Shown here piece by piece: positions 1 to 6,473 of a DNA stretch of 7,868 nucleotides. The position numbers were made by a program, and so were the translations under genes. Numbering within the stretch: the stretch's first letter is position 1; each line of letters opens with the position of its first letter. Source of the DNA: an uncultured Atopobiaceae bacterium (GTDB lineage Bacteria; Actinomycetota; Coriobacteriia; Coriobacteriales; Atopobiaceae); contig CANPVI010000068.1 of the NCBI GenBank assembly GCA_947581665.1, positions 1-7,868 of the forward strand, written 5' to 3'. Below the pieces are notes generated by a model. It was given only the letters and a program-made list of their open reading frames with translations, did no database searches and had not been told where the DNA came from.

Positions 1-322
1 CCTCGCTCTCCTGCTCGTCGTCGCCCTCGGTGAAGGCGTCTGGGTCATCCGCGAAGAGCGCGTCGACCTCGCCCGCGAGGTGGAGGCGCGCCTCCTCGAG
101 GCAGCGATCGCAGGTGCCCACGAGCTCGGCCTCGACGCTTCCCATCGCGAGGATGGTCTGCCCGGTGTTGGTGATGGTGAGGTCGTAGGCGATGCCCTCG
201 GGCGCGCTGAAGACGCGATCGCCCACCACGAAGCCATCGACCGCGAGCACGCCCTCCACGTCGAGGGCGCTCCCCGCCTCGGCGAGCTTCGCGTCGAGGC
301 GAACCTTCAGGGTCTCCGCCAA
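1..322 (-). CDS. DUF177/YceD family protein, partial (C-terminus beyond left edge)
   Basis: This is the first 107 codons of a gene that leaves the window. The protein begins LAETLKVRLDAKL and carries the family's signature cysteine pair in VGTCDRCLEEA (C71 and C74), followed by an acidic stretch (FADDPDAFTEGDDEQE). DUF177 (YceD) proteins usually lie directly upstream of rpmF, the L32 ribosomal protein gene, and have been linked to 23S rRNA accumulation or ribosome assembly; the biochemical role is not settled. The start is taken as TTG at 322-320 because it sits 4 bp after the stop of the upstream gene and no ATG or GTG start is available between. A TAGGA just before it is a poor ribosome site, so translation is probably coupled to the SepIVA-like gene. 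rpmF is expected just past position 1. Confidence in the family is high and in the exact start moderate. Confidence 0.85.
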   Translation of the reverse strand, partial: MAETLKVRLDAKLAEAGSALDVEGVLAVDGFVVGDRVFSAPEGIAYDLTITNTGQTILAMGSVEAELVGTCDRCLEEARLHLAGEVDALFADDPDAFTEGDDEQESE

Positions 323-326
323 GGTC

Positions 327-812
327 CTACCAGCCCTGACCGCGATCGTAGGAGCTCTGTTGCGTGAGCGTGGCGCGACAACTCGAGACCGACGACACCA
401 CGGAATTCAGGTTCTCCTCGAGACGCGTGAGCAGGCTCTCGACGTACTCCTCCGCGTTGTAGCGGGTGTCGCGTTCGTAGGCCTGGGCCTGATTGCGCAC
501 TTCCTCTGCCTGCTGGTTGGCCAGGCGCACGATCTCCTGGTCGCTTGCGAGGATGAGCGCCTGCTGCTGGGCGTCGCTGATGATCGAATCCGCCTGCTGT
601 TCGGCGTGGGCGAGGATCTCGGCCTCGGCCTTGCGCACGCGACGCGCCTCTGTGAACTCGCGATCGAAGAGATCGCGGATCTCATCGGTGATGGCAAAGA
701 TGTCTTCGGGGTCGACCTGCTTGCGGCCGCCACCGCCGAAGACGGGCTTGGCGTCCTCCACGAGGTCGTCGAGATCCTGAAGCAGGTTTTCCAGCTCTTC
801 ACCCGGCTGCAT
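327..812 (-). CDS. SepIVA/DivIVA-like coiled-coil protein (161 aa)
   Basis: The protein is 161 residues, soluble, with no signal peptide or membrane segment. After a short acidic N-terminus (MQPGEELENLLQDLDDLVED) and a Gly-rich linker (FGGGGRK, 25-31), residues about 35-140 are almost entirely charged/Ala/Gln helix of coiled-coil type (EAEILAHAEQQADSIISDAQQQ). The C-terminus (YVESLLTRLEENLNSVVSSV, 123-142) resembles the end of mycobacterial SepIVA, a DivIVA-domain protein needed for septation, and the position between coaD and DUF177 recalls Rv2927c. Proteins like this are often labelled ATPase or ATP synthase B subunit because of the coiled coil; nothing catalytic is visible. A longer reading frame reaches 875, but the ATG at 812 has AAAGGAG six bases upstream and is preferred. 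It is shorter than mycobacterial SepIVA (about 245 aa as I recall). A role in cell growth or division is inferred from similarity and context. Confidence 0.75.
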   Translation of the reverse strand: MQPGEELENLLQDLDDLVEDAKPVFGGGGRKQVDPEDIFAITDEIRDLFDREFTEARRVRKAEAEILAHAEQQADSIISDAQQQALILASDQEIVRLANQQAEEVRNQAQAYERDTRYNAEEYVESLLTRLEENLNSVVSSVSSCRATLTQQSSYDRGQGW

Positions 813-873
813 TTTTGCTCCTTTCAAGCGAGCTGGGACGTGCCCGCGCAAAGCGTTGCGCACGTACGCCGCC

Positions 874-882
874 ATACTAGCA
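874..882 (-). promoter_or_regulatory. Candidate extended -10 promoter for SepIVA-like/DUF177 genes
   Basis: Read on the minus strand, TGC followed by TAGTAT (882 to 874) is an extended -10 element (TGn plus a 4/6 match to TATAAT). It lies in the 99-bp gap after coaD, about 62 bp upstream of the 812 start codon. No good -35 hexamer is found 16-18 bp upstream, as is common for extended -10 promoters. It would give an approximately 55-nt leader and let the two downstream genes be expressed apart from the fakA-recG-coaD operon. Confidence 0.45.
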
Positions 883-911
883 TGCAGTCCAAGAACGATG
901 AGGTAGAAGCC

Positions 912-1418
912 CTATGGGCGGACGCTTCGCAACCTTTCGAGCACGCAGGCGGGCACGAACGGTGAGACATCGCCGCCGAGATTCGCGATTTCGCGTATCA
1001 CCGAGCTCGAAACGAAGCCGTATTTCGGCTTGCTCATCACGAAGACGCTCTCGATGTCGCCCGCGAGGATCTGGTTCATCGCGGCCTGCTGGAGCTCGTA
1101 TTCGAAGTCCGCCGCCTCGCGAAGGCCCTTCACGACCGCCTGCGCGCCCACCTCGTGGCAGAAGTCCACGAGAAGCCCCTCGAGAGGCGCCACCTCCACG
1201 TCGCGAAGCCCGGCGCCATCGAGCGATTCGCGCACGAGCGCCACGCGTTCCTCAAGCGTGAACGTGGTGCCCACACCGCGCTTCTTCGCGGATGAGGCCA
1301 CCGCCACCACCACATGGGGCGCAATGCGACGCGCACGGGAGATGACGTCGATGTGGCCGAGCGTCACGGGATCGAACGTGCCCGGTACCACGACTTTTTC
1401 GATGCCGTCATGCGTCAT
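912..1418 (-). CDS. coaD: Phosphopantetheine adenylyltransferase (CoaD)
   Basis: CoaD transfers AMP from ATP to 4'-phosphopantetheine, making dephospho-CoA in the penultimate step of coenzyme A synthesis in the cytoplasm. The 168-residue protein has the nucleotidyltransferase signature PGTFDPVTLGH at 12-22, with the (T/H)xGH motif at 19-22. It also has VVKGLREAADFEYE at 95-108 (the conserved GLR and DFEYE segment, with Lys where E. coli has Arg before GLR) and YGFVSSSVIREIA at 133-145, the C-terminal ISSSxxRE motif that contacts ATP. Length matches the family (about 160). The start is ATG at 1418-1416 with GAGGAGG six bases upstream; that site lies inside the end of rsmD, which overlaps coaD by 11 bp. 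The rsmD-coaD order is a conserved bacterial pair. Confidence 0.97.
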   Translation of the reverse strand: MTHDGIEKVVVPGTFDPVTLGHIDVISRARRIAPHVVVAVASSAKKRGVGTTFTLEERVALVRESLDGAGLRDVEVAPLEGLLVDFCHEVGAQAVVKGLREAADFEYELQQAAMNQILAGDIESVFVMSKPKYGFVSSSVIREIANLGGDVSPFVPACVLERLRSVRP

Positions 1419-2034
1419 GCGAGCCTCCTCGGGAAGCGCTGGGATGAGCGGGCGCCGCCCCATCGTAGCGCCAGAGATCGATCGCGCTCTGGGCGATCGC
1501 ACGCTCGCGGACCTTCGAGACGCCATCGTCGGCGAGCCGATCCCCATCGAGGCCCCGAGCCTTCTCGGCGCGCTCGTGCACCACGAGGGCCCCCTCGGCG
1601 AGCATCCCCCTCTCGGCGAGCATCGCGACGAGCTCCCCGAGGTGCGCGGGCGAGGTCCTGTACGGAGGATCGAGGAGCACGATGTCGAAGGGCCCCGCCG
1701 TGAAATCCGATCTCTCGAGCACGGCCCATGCATCGCCCACGACGACCCGCGCACACGCACCGAGCTCGCGCACGTTGCGCTCCACGACGCGAGCCGCCTT
1801 CTGGCTCCTGTCGATGAAGAGCGCTCGCTCGGCGCCCCTCGAGAGGAGCTCGAGCCCGAGCGCGCCCGATCCGGCGAAGGCATCGAGCACGCGCGCCCCT
1901 TCGAGATCCAGCCCGCGGGCTGAGAGGACCATCGAGGCGAGGCTCTCGCGAAGCCGATCGGTGGTCGGCCGCGTCTGCGTGCCCTCAGGGGCGAGGAGCC
2001 GCCGACCCCTCCATCTGCCACCGACGATGCGCAC
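1408..2034 (-). CDS. rsmD: 16S rRNA (guanine966-N2)-methyltransferase (RsmD)
   Basis: RsmD uses S-adenosylmethionine to methylate N2 of G966 of 16S rRNA in the small subunit. The 208-residue protein starts with the family's MRIVGGRWRGRRL, has TRPTTDRLRESL at 21-32 (usually RPTTDRVRETLFNWL), the SAM-binding motif I VLDAFAGSGALGLE at 49-62 and the catalytic LDPPY at 121-125. The start is GTG at 2034-2032, whose first base is the last base of the recG stop codon (TAGTG), so re-initiation by ribosomes finishing recG is likely; only a weak GAGAAG precedes it. The last about 18 residues (DGAAPAHPSASRGG and on) look like a non-conserved tail, and its nucleotides contain the coaD ribosome binding site. 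Confidence 0.95.
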   Translation of the reverse strand: MRIVGGRWRGRRLLAPEGTQTRPTTDRLRESLASMVLSARGLDLEGARVLDAFAGSGALGLELLSRGAERALFIDRSQKAARVVERNVRELGACARVVVGDAWAVLERSDFTAGPFDIVLLDPPYRTSPAHLGELVAMLAERGMLAEGALVVHERAEKARGLDGDRLADDGVSKVRERAIAQSAIDLWRYDGAAPAHPSASRGGSHDA

Positions 2035-4190
2035 TAGCCGTCGCTTCTCGAGAGTCGCGATCCGTAGCGCTCGCGCACCTCGGATACGAGGAGGGCGATG
2101 TCCGGATCCACAAGCGAGGGATCGTCGCGAAAGATCCGCTCCGCATCCGCGTGCGCGCTCTCCACGAGGTCGCGATCGGAGATGAGGTCGACGAAGCGAA
2201 ACGTCACGTCGCCCGATTGCCGGTATCCGAGCACCTCGCCCTCATGGCGGAGCCTGAGGTCGAGCTCGGCGAGCTCGAAGCCATCCGAGCTCTCCACCAA
2301 GGCTCGGAGGCGCTTCTGGGTGTCCGAGCCCCGCTTCGCGCGCGTGACGAGGAGCGCGCGCCCGGGGATGGAACCACGCCCCACGCGACCGCGGAGCTGA
2401 TGCAGCGTGGCAAGGCCGTAGCGATCGGCGTCGAGCACGACGATCACGGACGCATTGGGCACGTCCACCCCCACCTCAACCACGGTCGTGCACACGAGGA
2501 TGTCGATCTCGCCCGCGCGCATCGATGCCATGACCTCGTCCTTCTCCTGCGCCGAGAGGCGCCCATGGAGGAGCGCGACGCGACGCGTCGGGAACACGCT
2601 CTGCGTGATCTCGGCGAATATCGCCTTCGCGGACGCGAGCTTTCCCGCGGCCTCGCCCGCCACGTCATCGAGCGCGCTTCCCGTATCCGCCTCGTCCACG
2701 AGCGGGCACACGACATAGGCCTGCTGGCCCGCGGACACCGCCTCGTCGACCGTTCGCCATGCGTCATCCACCCGCGCCCAGGAGAGCACCTTGGTGGTGA
2801 CCCCCGCTCCCCTCACGGGACGCTCCGACATCGAGGAGACCGCCACGTCCCCGTAGAGCGAGAGCGCGAGCGTGCGCGGGATGGGCGTGGCCGTCATGGA
2901 GAGCACGTCGGGCGCCTCTCCCTTGCCGGCGAGGGCTTGGCGCTGGTTCACGCCAAATCGATGTTGCTCGTCCACCACCACGAGCGAGAGTCGGGGGAAG
3001 GCGAGGTCGCCGGAGAGGAGCGCCGTGGTGCCGAAGACCACGTCCACCTCGCCGGCGAGGAGCGCCTCTGCGGTCTGCGCACGTTCGTCTTTGGGCGTCT
3101 TCGAGGTCACGATGCGCCAGCGGACCCCCGCACGATCGAAGACCGGGCCCAGACTCGCCGCGTATTGCGATGCGAGCACCGAGGTCGGTGCCATGATCGC
3201 CGCCTGGCAGCCCGAATCCGCGGCCGCCGCGCACGCGATCGCGGCAACGGCCGTCTTGCCCGTGCCCACATCGCCTTGGAGCAGACGATTCATCGGCTCG
3301 CCCGAGGCCATGTCGGCGAGTATCTCGTGCGTCGCATGCTCTTGGTCGGAAGTGAGCGCGAAGGGGAGGCTCTCGCGAACGGCCTGCTCGCGAGGCCCGT
3401 TCGTGAGATGGGAGATGCCCGTGAGGGCGCCCGGCGCCTGTGCCTTGCGAAGGCGCAGGCCCACTTGCAGGCAGAGGAGCTCATCGAAGGCGAGACGCCT
3501 TCGCGCGCGCTCGGCCGAGGCGAGGCTCGCGGGAAAATGCGCCTCGCGAAGCGCGGCCGCCTCGCCCATGAGCCCATGGGAGGCCACGAGCCGCGCGGGC
3601 ATGAAGTCCACCACATCGCCCACGTCCGCGAGTGCGGATGAGAGGATCCGCCTGATCCACGCCTGGGAGAGGCCCTCGGTCGTGGCGTGCACGGGCATGA
3701 TGCGCGCGTACGTCTCCGCGGCGTCCCCAGCCGATCCCAGCACCTCGTGGAAGACCGGGGTCATCGTGAGATAGCCGTAGGAGAAGCCGATCTTCCCGGA
3801 GACCGCGAGCACGTCGCCCTTCTTGAGGGAATCCTTGAGCCACGGCTGCCTGAAGAAGGAGATGCGAAGCACACCCGTCGCGTCCACGAGGAAGACCTCG
3901 ACGATCGCGAGGCGGGGGCGCGGGCGTTTGAGGGTCACGCGATCGATGGTGGCCACGATGGTCGCACTTTGCCCCACCGTCGCATCGCCGATGGTGCTCA
4001 CCTGCGTGAAATCGAGGTAGCGCGTGGGTGCGTGCAGGAGCAGGTCGCGCACGGTGTGGATGCCGAGGCGCTCCAGGTACTCGCCGCGCTTGCCCCTCGC
4101 GAAGCGCAGTCCGCTCGCGGGCGACGAGAGCGACGCCGTTGCCGAGAGGCGCGGGTGGGCCAGGGGAACCGCCAACGCGTGCGCGCTCAA
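2034..4190 (-). CDS. recG: ATP-dependent DNA helicase RecG
   Basis: RecG remodels stalled replication forks and branched recombination intermediates. The 718-residue protein has an N-terminal wedge/OB region (LERLGIHTVRDLLLHAPTRY at 39-58) followed by the two RecA-like domains. Visible motifs are Walker A GDVGTGKT 306-313, DEQHRFGV 407-414 (motif II), SMTATPIPRTLAL 431-443 (motif III), LLHGRLS 540-546, TTVVEVGVDVPNA 568-580 (V) and LHQLRGRVGRG 596-606 (VI), then the family-specific LRLRHEGEVLGYRQSG at 645-660. The RHEGEVLG form differs from the RGPGEFLG of proteobacteria and resembles actinobacterial RecG. Length is normal and no motif is broken. The only usable starts are TTG at 4190 or TTG at 4175; no ATG or GTG lies before conserved sequence. 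The 4190 choice follows the fakA stop by 9 bp, in the same frame, with only a weak AGG upstream. Translation is probably coupled to fakA. Confidence 0.96.
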   Translation of the reverse strand: MSAHALAVPLAHPRLSATASLSSPASGLRFARGKRGEYLERLGIHTVRDLLLHAPTRYLDFTQVSTIGDATVGQSATIVATIDRVTLKRPRPRLAIVEVFLVDATGVLRISFFRQPWLKDSLKKGDVLAVSGKIGFSYGYLTMTPVFHEVLGSAGDAAETYARIMPVHATTEGLSQAWIRRILSSALADVGDVVDFMPARLVASHGLMGEAAALREAHFPASLASAERARRRLAFDELLCLQVGLRLRKAQAPGALTGISHLTNGPREQAVRESLPFALTSDQEHATHEILADMASGEPMNRLLQGDVGTGKTAVAAIACAAAADSGCQAAIMAPTSVLASQYAASLGPVFDRAGVRWRIVTSKTPKDERAQTAEALLAGEVDVVFGTTALLSGDLAFPRLSLVVVDEQHRFGVNQRQALAGKGEAPDVLSMTATPIPRTLALSLYGDVAVSSMSERPVRGAGVTTKVLSWARVDDAWRTVDEAVSAGQQAYVVCPLVDEADTGSALDDVAGEAAGKLASAKAIFAEITQSVFPTRRVALLHGRLSAQEKDEVMASMRAGEIDILVCTTVVEVGVDVPNASVIVVLDADRYGLATLHQLRGRVGRGSIPGRALLVTRAKRGSDTQKRLRALVESSDGFELAELDLRLRHEGEVLGYRQSGDVTFRFVDLISDRDLVESAHADAERIFRDDPSLVDPDIALLVSEVRERYGSRLSRSDG

Positions 4191-4199
4191 GGGCGCGAC

Positions 4200-5912
4200 C
4201 TATTCGATGGAGAAGATGATCGGATAGAGCGGTTGCTCGCCTCGGTGCGGATCCATCTCGAGATCGGGTTCCTCGTCCTCGATCTTGCCGCAAAGCGCCT
4301 CGAAGCGATCCTCGGGCATGTCCGCGCCGGCGAGGATGGTGAGCGTATCGCCCTCGTTGGCGTCTTGCATCTTCTTCACGAGCTCGAGCGTGACCTCCTC
4401 GACGGTTGTGCCCACGACGGTGATGTCACCGTCCTGGATGCCCATGACGTCGCCCTTCTTGATGGGCGTGCCATCCGCCGCCTGGGAATCGCGAATCGCC
4501 TCGGTGACCTCGCCGTCGTGGATCTCGGAGATGGCCTCGTTCATGGCGTCCGCGATGGTGTCGACGTCCTTGTCGTTCTCCACCACGAACATGGCCGCGA
4601 ACGCCTGCGGGACCGTCTTGGTGGGCACGACCGTGACCTTGCAGTCCTCCACCGCCGAGGCCGCCGCCTCGGCCGCCATGCGGATGTTGCCGTTGTCGGG
4701 CAGGACGATCACGTTCTTCGCGTTCGTCTTCTCGATGGCGCCGAGGATGTCCGCCGTGGAGGGGTTCATGGTCTGGCCACCCGAGACCACCTGGTCGACG
4801 CCGAGCGACTTCAGGATGTCCGCCTCGCCGGAGCCCGCGGCCACCGCCACGAAGCCGAGCTCCTTCTTATCGGTCTTCTTCGCGGGGATCTCCATCACGT
4901 CCTCGTGCACCTGCGCAGCCGCCTCGGCGTCGCGCGCGAGGATGGCCGTGCGCTCCTTGCCCTCGAGGTCCATGTTGTGCACGAACACTTCGAAGATCTG
5001 CCCCTCTTGGAGCATGTGGTGGAGCACCTTGTCAGGCTCGTTGGAGTGGACGTGGATCTTGTAGTCGGGGAACGACCCCACGAGGAGCTCGCAATCGCCC
5101 ATCGAGGCGAGGAAGTCGAGGTTCTTCTTCTGGTCGAAGTCCTCGTGGTCGGCCTTGAAGAGGAACTCGGTGCAATAGCGATACTTCGAGCCCTCCCAGT
5201 CGTCGTTGATCACGAAGTGGACGTTCTTCGCCACCTGGGCCTTCGCGTTCTCGTGCGAGGAGGTGTCCACCGTGGTCTGGAAGTCGCGCACCGTGCCACA
5301 GTCGCCGAGCGCGGCGTTCACGAAGGCCTCGAAGAAGACGGCGAATCCGAAGGCGCCGCTGTCCACGACGCCGTTTTCCTTCAGCACGGGGAGGAGGTCG
5401 GGCGTGCGCGCCACGGATTCATAGGCCTGGGTCACGAGCTCCTTCAGCGCGTCGTCCAGCCCCACCTTGGACTTCGCGAGGTCGTCCGCCTTCGCGGAGA
5501 GATCGGAGACGACGGTGAGGATCGTGCCCTCCACGGGCTTGCGGACCGCCTGGAACGCGACCTTCTTCGCGCGGCGCGCGCAGGCGGCGAAGTCCTCGGT
5601 GGTAAGGGGATCGTCCTTCACGTCGACGACGCCCTCGGCGAAGCCACGCAGGATCTGGCTCGTGATGACGCCGGAATTGCCGCGCGCGCCCATGAGCGAC
5701 CCATGGGTGATGGCCTTGGCCACGTCGGCCATGGAGGCGTCGGCGGGAAGGGCCTCCACGTCGGACACCACGGTCTTCAACGTGAGGCTCATGTTGGTAC
5801 CCGTATCGCCGTCGGGCACGGGGAAGACGTTGAGCTTGTTGATCTCCTCGGCCCGATCGGCCACGGCTTTGGCCGCAATGGGGAAGCAGCGGCGGATCAC
5901 GTCAGCAATCAT
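4200..5912 (-). CDS. fakA: FakA/YloV-type fatty acid kinase, DhaL (DAK2) domain
   Basis: FakA phosphorylates fatty acids held by a FakB (DegV-family) carrier to give acyl-phosphates for phospholipid synthesis; this is known for Firmicutes and inferred here. The 570-residue protein has the whole family layout. The N-terminal DhaL kinase domain carries LNVFPVPDGDTGTNM (27-41, metal-binding Asp34 and Asp36), LMGARGNSGVITSQ (73-86) and KPVEGTILTVV (125-135). The middle domain has YRYCTEFLF (244-252) and YKIHVHSN (284-291). The C-terminal domain has VSGGQTMNPSTADIL (376-390) and VLPDNGNI (403-410), and the protein ends GEQPLYPIIFSIE, matching the usual GGQPxYxYLIxxE end. The start is ATG at 5912 with GGGAG nine bases upstream, and it lies 33 bp after the Asp23-family gene. 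No fakB/degV is in the window. Older annotations call this dihydroxyacetone kinase; no DhaK partner is present. Confidence 0.92.
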   Translation of the reverse strand: MIADVIRRCFPIAAKAVADRAEEINKLNVFPVPDGDTGTNMSLTLKTVVSDVEALPADASMADVAKAITHGSLMGARGNSGVITSQILRGFAEGVVDVKDDPLTTEDFAACARRAKKVAFQAVRKPVEGTILTVVSDLSAKADDLAKSKVGLDDALKELVTQAYESVARTPDLLPVLKENGVVDSGAFGFAVFFEAFVNAALGDCGTVRDFQTTVDTSSHENAKAQVAKNVHFVINDDWEGSKYRYCTEFLFKADHEDFDQKKNLDFLASMGDCELLVGSFPDYKIHVHSNEPDKVLHHMLQEGQIFEVFVHNMDLEGKERTAILARDAEAAAQVHEDVMEIPAKKTDKKELGFVAVAAGSGEADILKSLGVDQVVSGGQTMNPSTADILGAIEKTNAKNVIVLPDNGNIRMAAEAAASAVEDCKVTVVPTKTVPQAFAAMFVVENDKDVDTIADAMNEAISEIHDGEVTEAIRDSQAADGTPIKKGDVMGIQDGDITVVGTTVEEVTLELVKKMQDANEGDTLTILAGADMPEDRFEALCGKIEDEEPDLEMDPHRGEQPLYPIIFSIE

Positions 5913-5945
5913 GGGTGATGACTCCCGTCTGGAAGCGGACGCCTG

Positions 5946-6284
5946 CTAGCGGGCCCGGATGTCCTCGATGAAGACGCGCACCTCGGCGTCCTTGATCTCG
6001 GCGATGGTCTTGAGCACGAAGCTCACCGTGCTCTTGAGGTTCTCGGTCACCTGGCGCATGTTCACTTGGGAATTCACGACCACGTGGAGGATGACGACGA
6101 TCTTCCCGTCCTCGACCTTGACCTCGATGCCCTTCCTGAGGGTCCGAAGCGAGAGCAGATCGACGATGTGCTGTTGGTCGTCGGTGTAGGCCATGCCCAC
6201 GACGCCATAGCACTCCATGGCCGCATAGCCGGCGAGATCGGCGATGACCTCGTTGGACACTCGCAAGGTTCCAGGTACAGACAT
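5946..6284 (-). CDS. Asp23/Gls24 family envelope stress response protein (YloU-like)
   Basis: The 112-residue cytoplasmic protein begins MSVPGTLRVSNEVIADLAGYAAMECYGVVGM, the classic Asp23/Gls24 opening (G..x.IS.eVia.iag.aa.e..GV.gm). It continues with KGIEVKVEDGKIVVILHVVVNSQVN (51-75) and ends in a helix plus VRVFIEDIRAR. Asp23 of Staphylococcus is an abundant membrane-associated protein induced by alkaline or envelope stress; the small YloU-type members have no defined biochemical role. Its place directly upstream of the DhaL-kinase gene and divergent from rpmB is the order widely seen for yloU-yloV. The start is ATG at 6284 with GGGAGG upstream; a longer reading frame to 6506 would run through the promoter region into rpmB and is rejected. 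First gene of the minus-strand operon. Confidence 0.9.
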   Translation of the reverse strand: MSVPGTLRVSNEVIADLAGYAAMECYGVVGMAYTDDQQHIVDLLSLRTLRKGIEVKVEDGKIVVILHVVVNSQVNMRQVTENLKSTVSFVLKTIAEIKDAEVRVFIEDIRAR

Positions 6285-6358
6285 AGCCCTGTCCTCCCGC
6301 TCCCTTGGAAGCGTCGTGCCGCCCGAGGCGGCCGGCGCCCACTCGATCGAACGTTCAA

Positions 6359-6364
6359 AGTATA
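6359..6364 (-). promoter_or_regulatory. Candidate -10 of the asp23-fakA-recG operon promoter
   Basis: On the minus strand TATACT (6364 to 6359) matches TATAAT at five of six positions and is preceded by TGTGGG. A -35 at 17 bp spacing would be TCGGTG, a weak match. Transcription would start near 6352, leaving a leader of about 70 nt before the Asp23-family ATG. This is the only good -10 found upstream of the operon. Confidence 0.5.
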
Positions 6365-6418
6365 CCCACAGAACGCGCACGCACCGACGCCTTTCGAGGT
6401 TCGGTTTTCCGAAGGCTG

Positions 6419-6427
6419 TGCTATAGT
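6419..6427 (+). promoter_or_regulatory. Extended -10 promoter of rpmB
   Basis: TGC followed by TATAGT is an extended -10 element, with a further TG just upstream (TGTGCTATAGT), and TATAGT matches TATAAT at five of six positions. The possible -35, TTCGGT at 6400-6405, is weak. The expected start near 6434 leaves about 40 nt to the rpmB ATG, with AAGGGAG as the ribosome site. Confidence 0.6.
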
Positions 6428-6473
6428 TTCCGGGTTCTACGAATGACCGCACTTCCCTAAGGGAGATAGTCTT

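Noticed and set aside
327..812. ATP synthase F0 subunit B
   Set aside because: No N-terminal membrane helix and no ATP synthase genes nearby; the similarity would come only from Ala/Glu/Gln-rich coiled coil.
192..965. A 257-codon plus-strand open frame across the left end
   Set aside because: Antisense to the DUF177 and SepIVA-like genes, which have ribosome sites and family features.
1419..2021. N-terminal extension that would make CoaD 369 aa
   Set aside because: The extra part is out-of-frame rsmD sequence, and the ATG at 1418 has a strong GAGGAGG site and gives the normal family length.
2151..3641. A 496-codon plus-strand open frame opposite recG
   Set aside because: Arg/His-rich composition with no domain, antisense to RecG helicase motifs.
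4200..5912. Dihydroxyacetone kinase DhaL subunit
   Set aside because: DhaL alone is about 210 aa and works with DhaK/DhaM; this protein is 570 aa with the FakA middle and C-terminal domains and no DhaK nearby.
3687..5918. A 743-codon open frame on the plus strand opposite recG and fakA
   Set aside because: It is rich in His, Arg, Asp and Glu with no recognisable domain, and lies fully antisense to two genes with complete family motifs; long antisense frames are usual at this GC content.
6348..6356. CGAACGTTC as a LexA (SOS) box
   Set aside because: The Gram-positive box needs CGAAC and GTTCG separated by four bases; here the two halves abut, so it is just a short palindrome near the likely transcription start.
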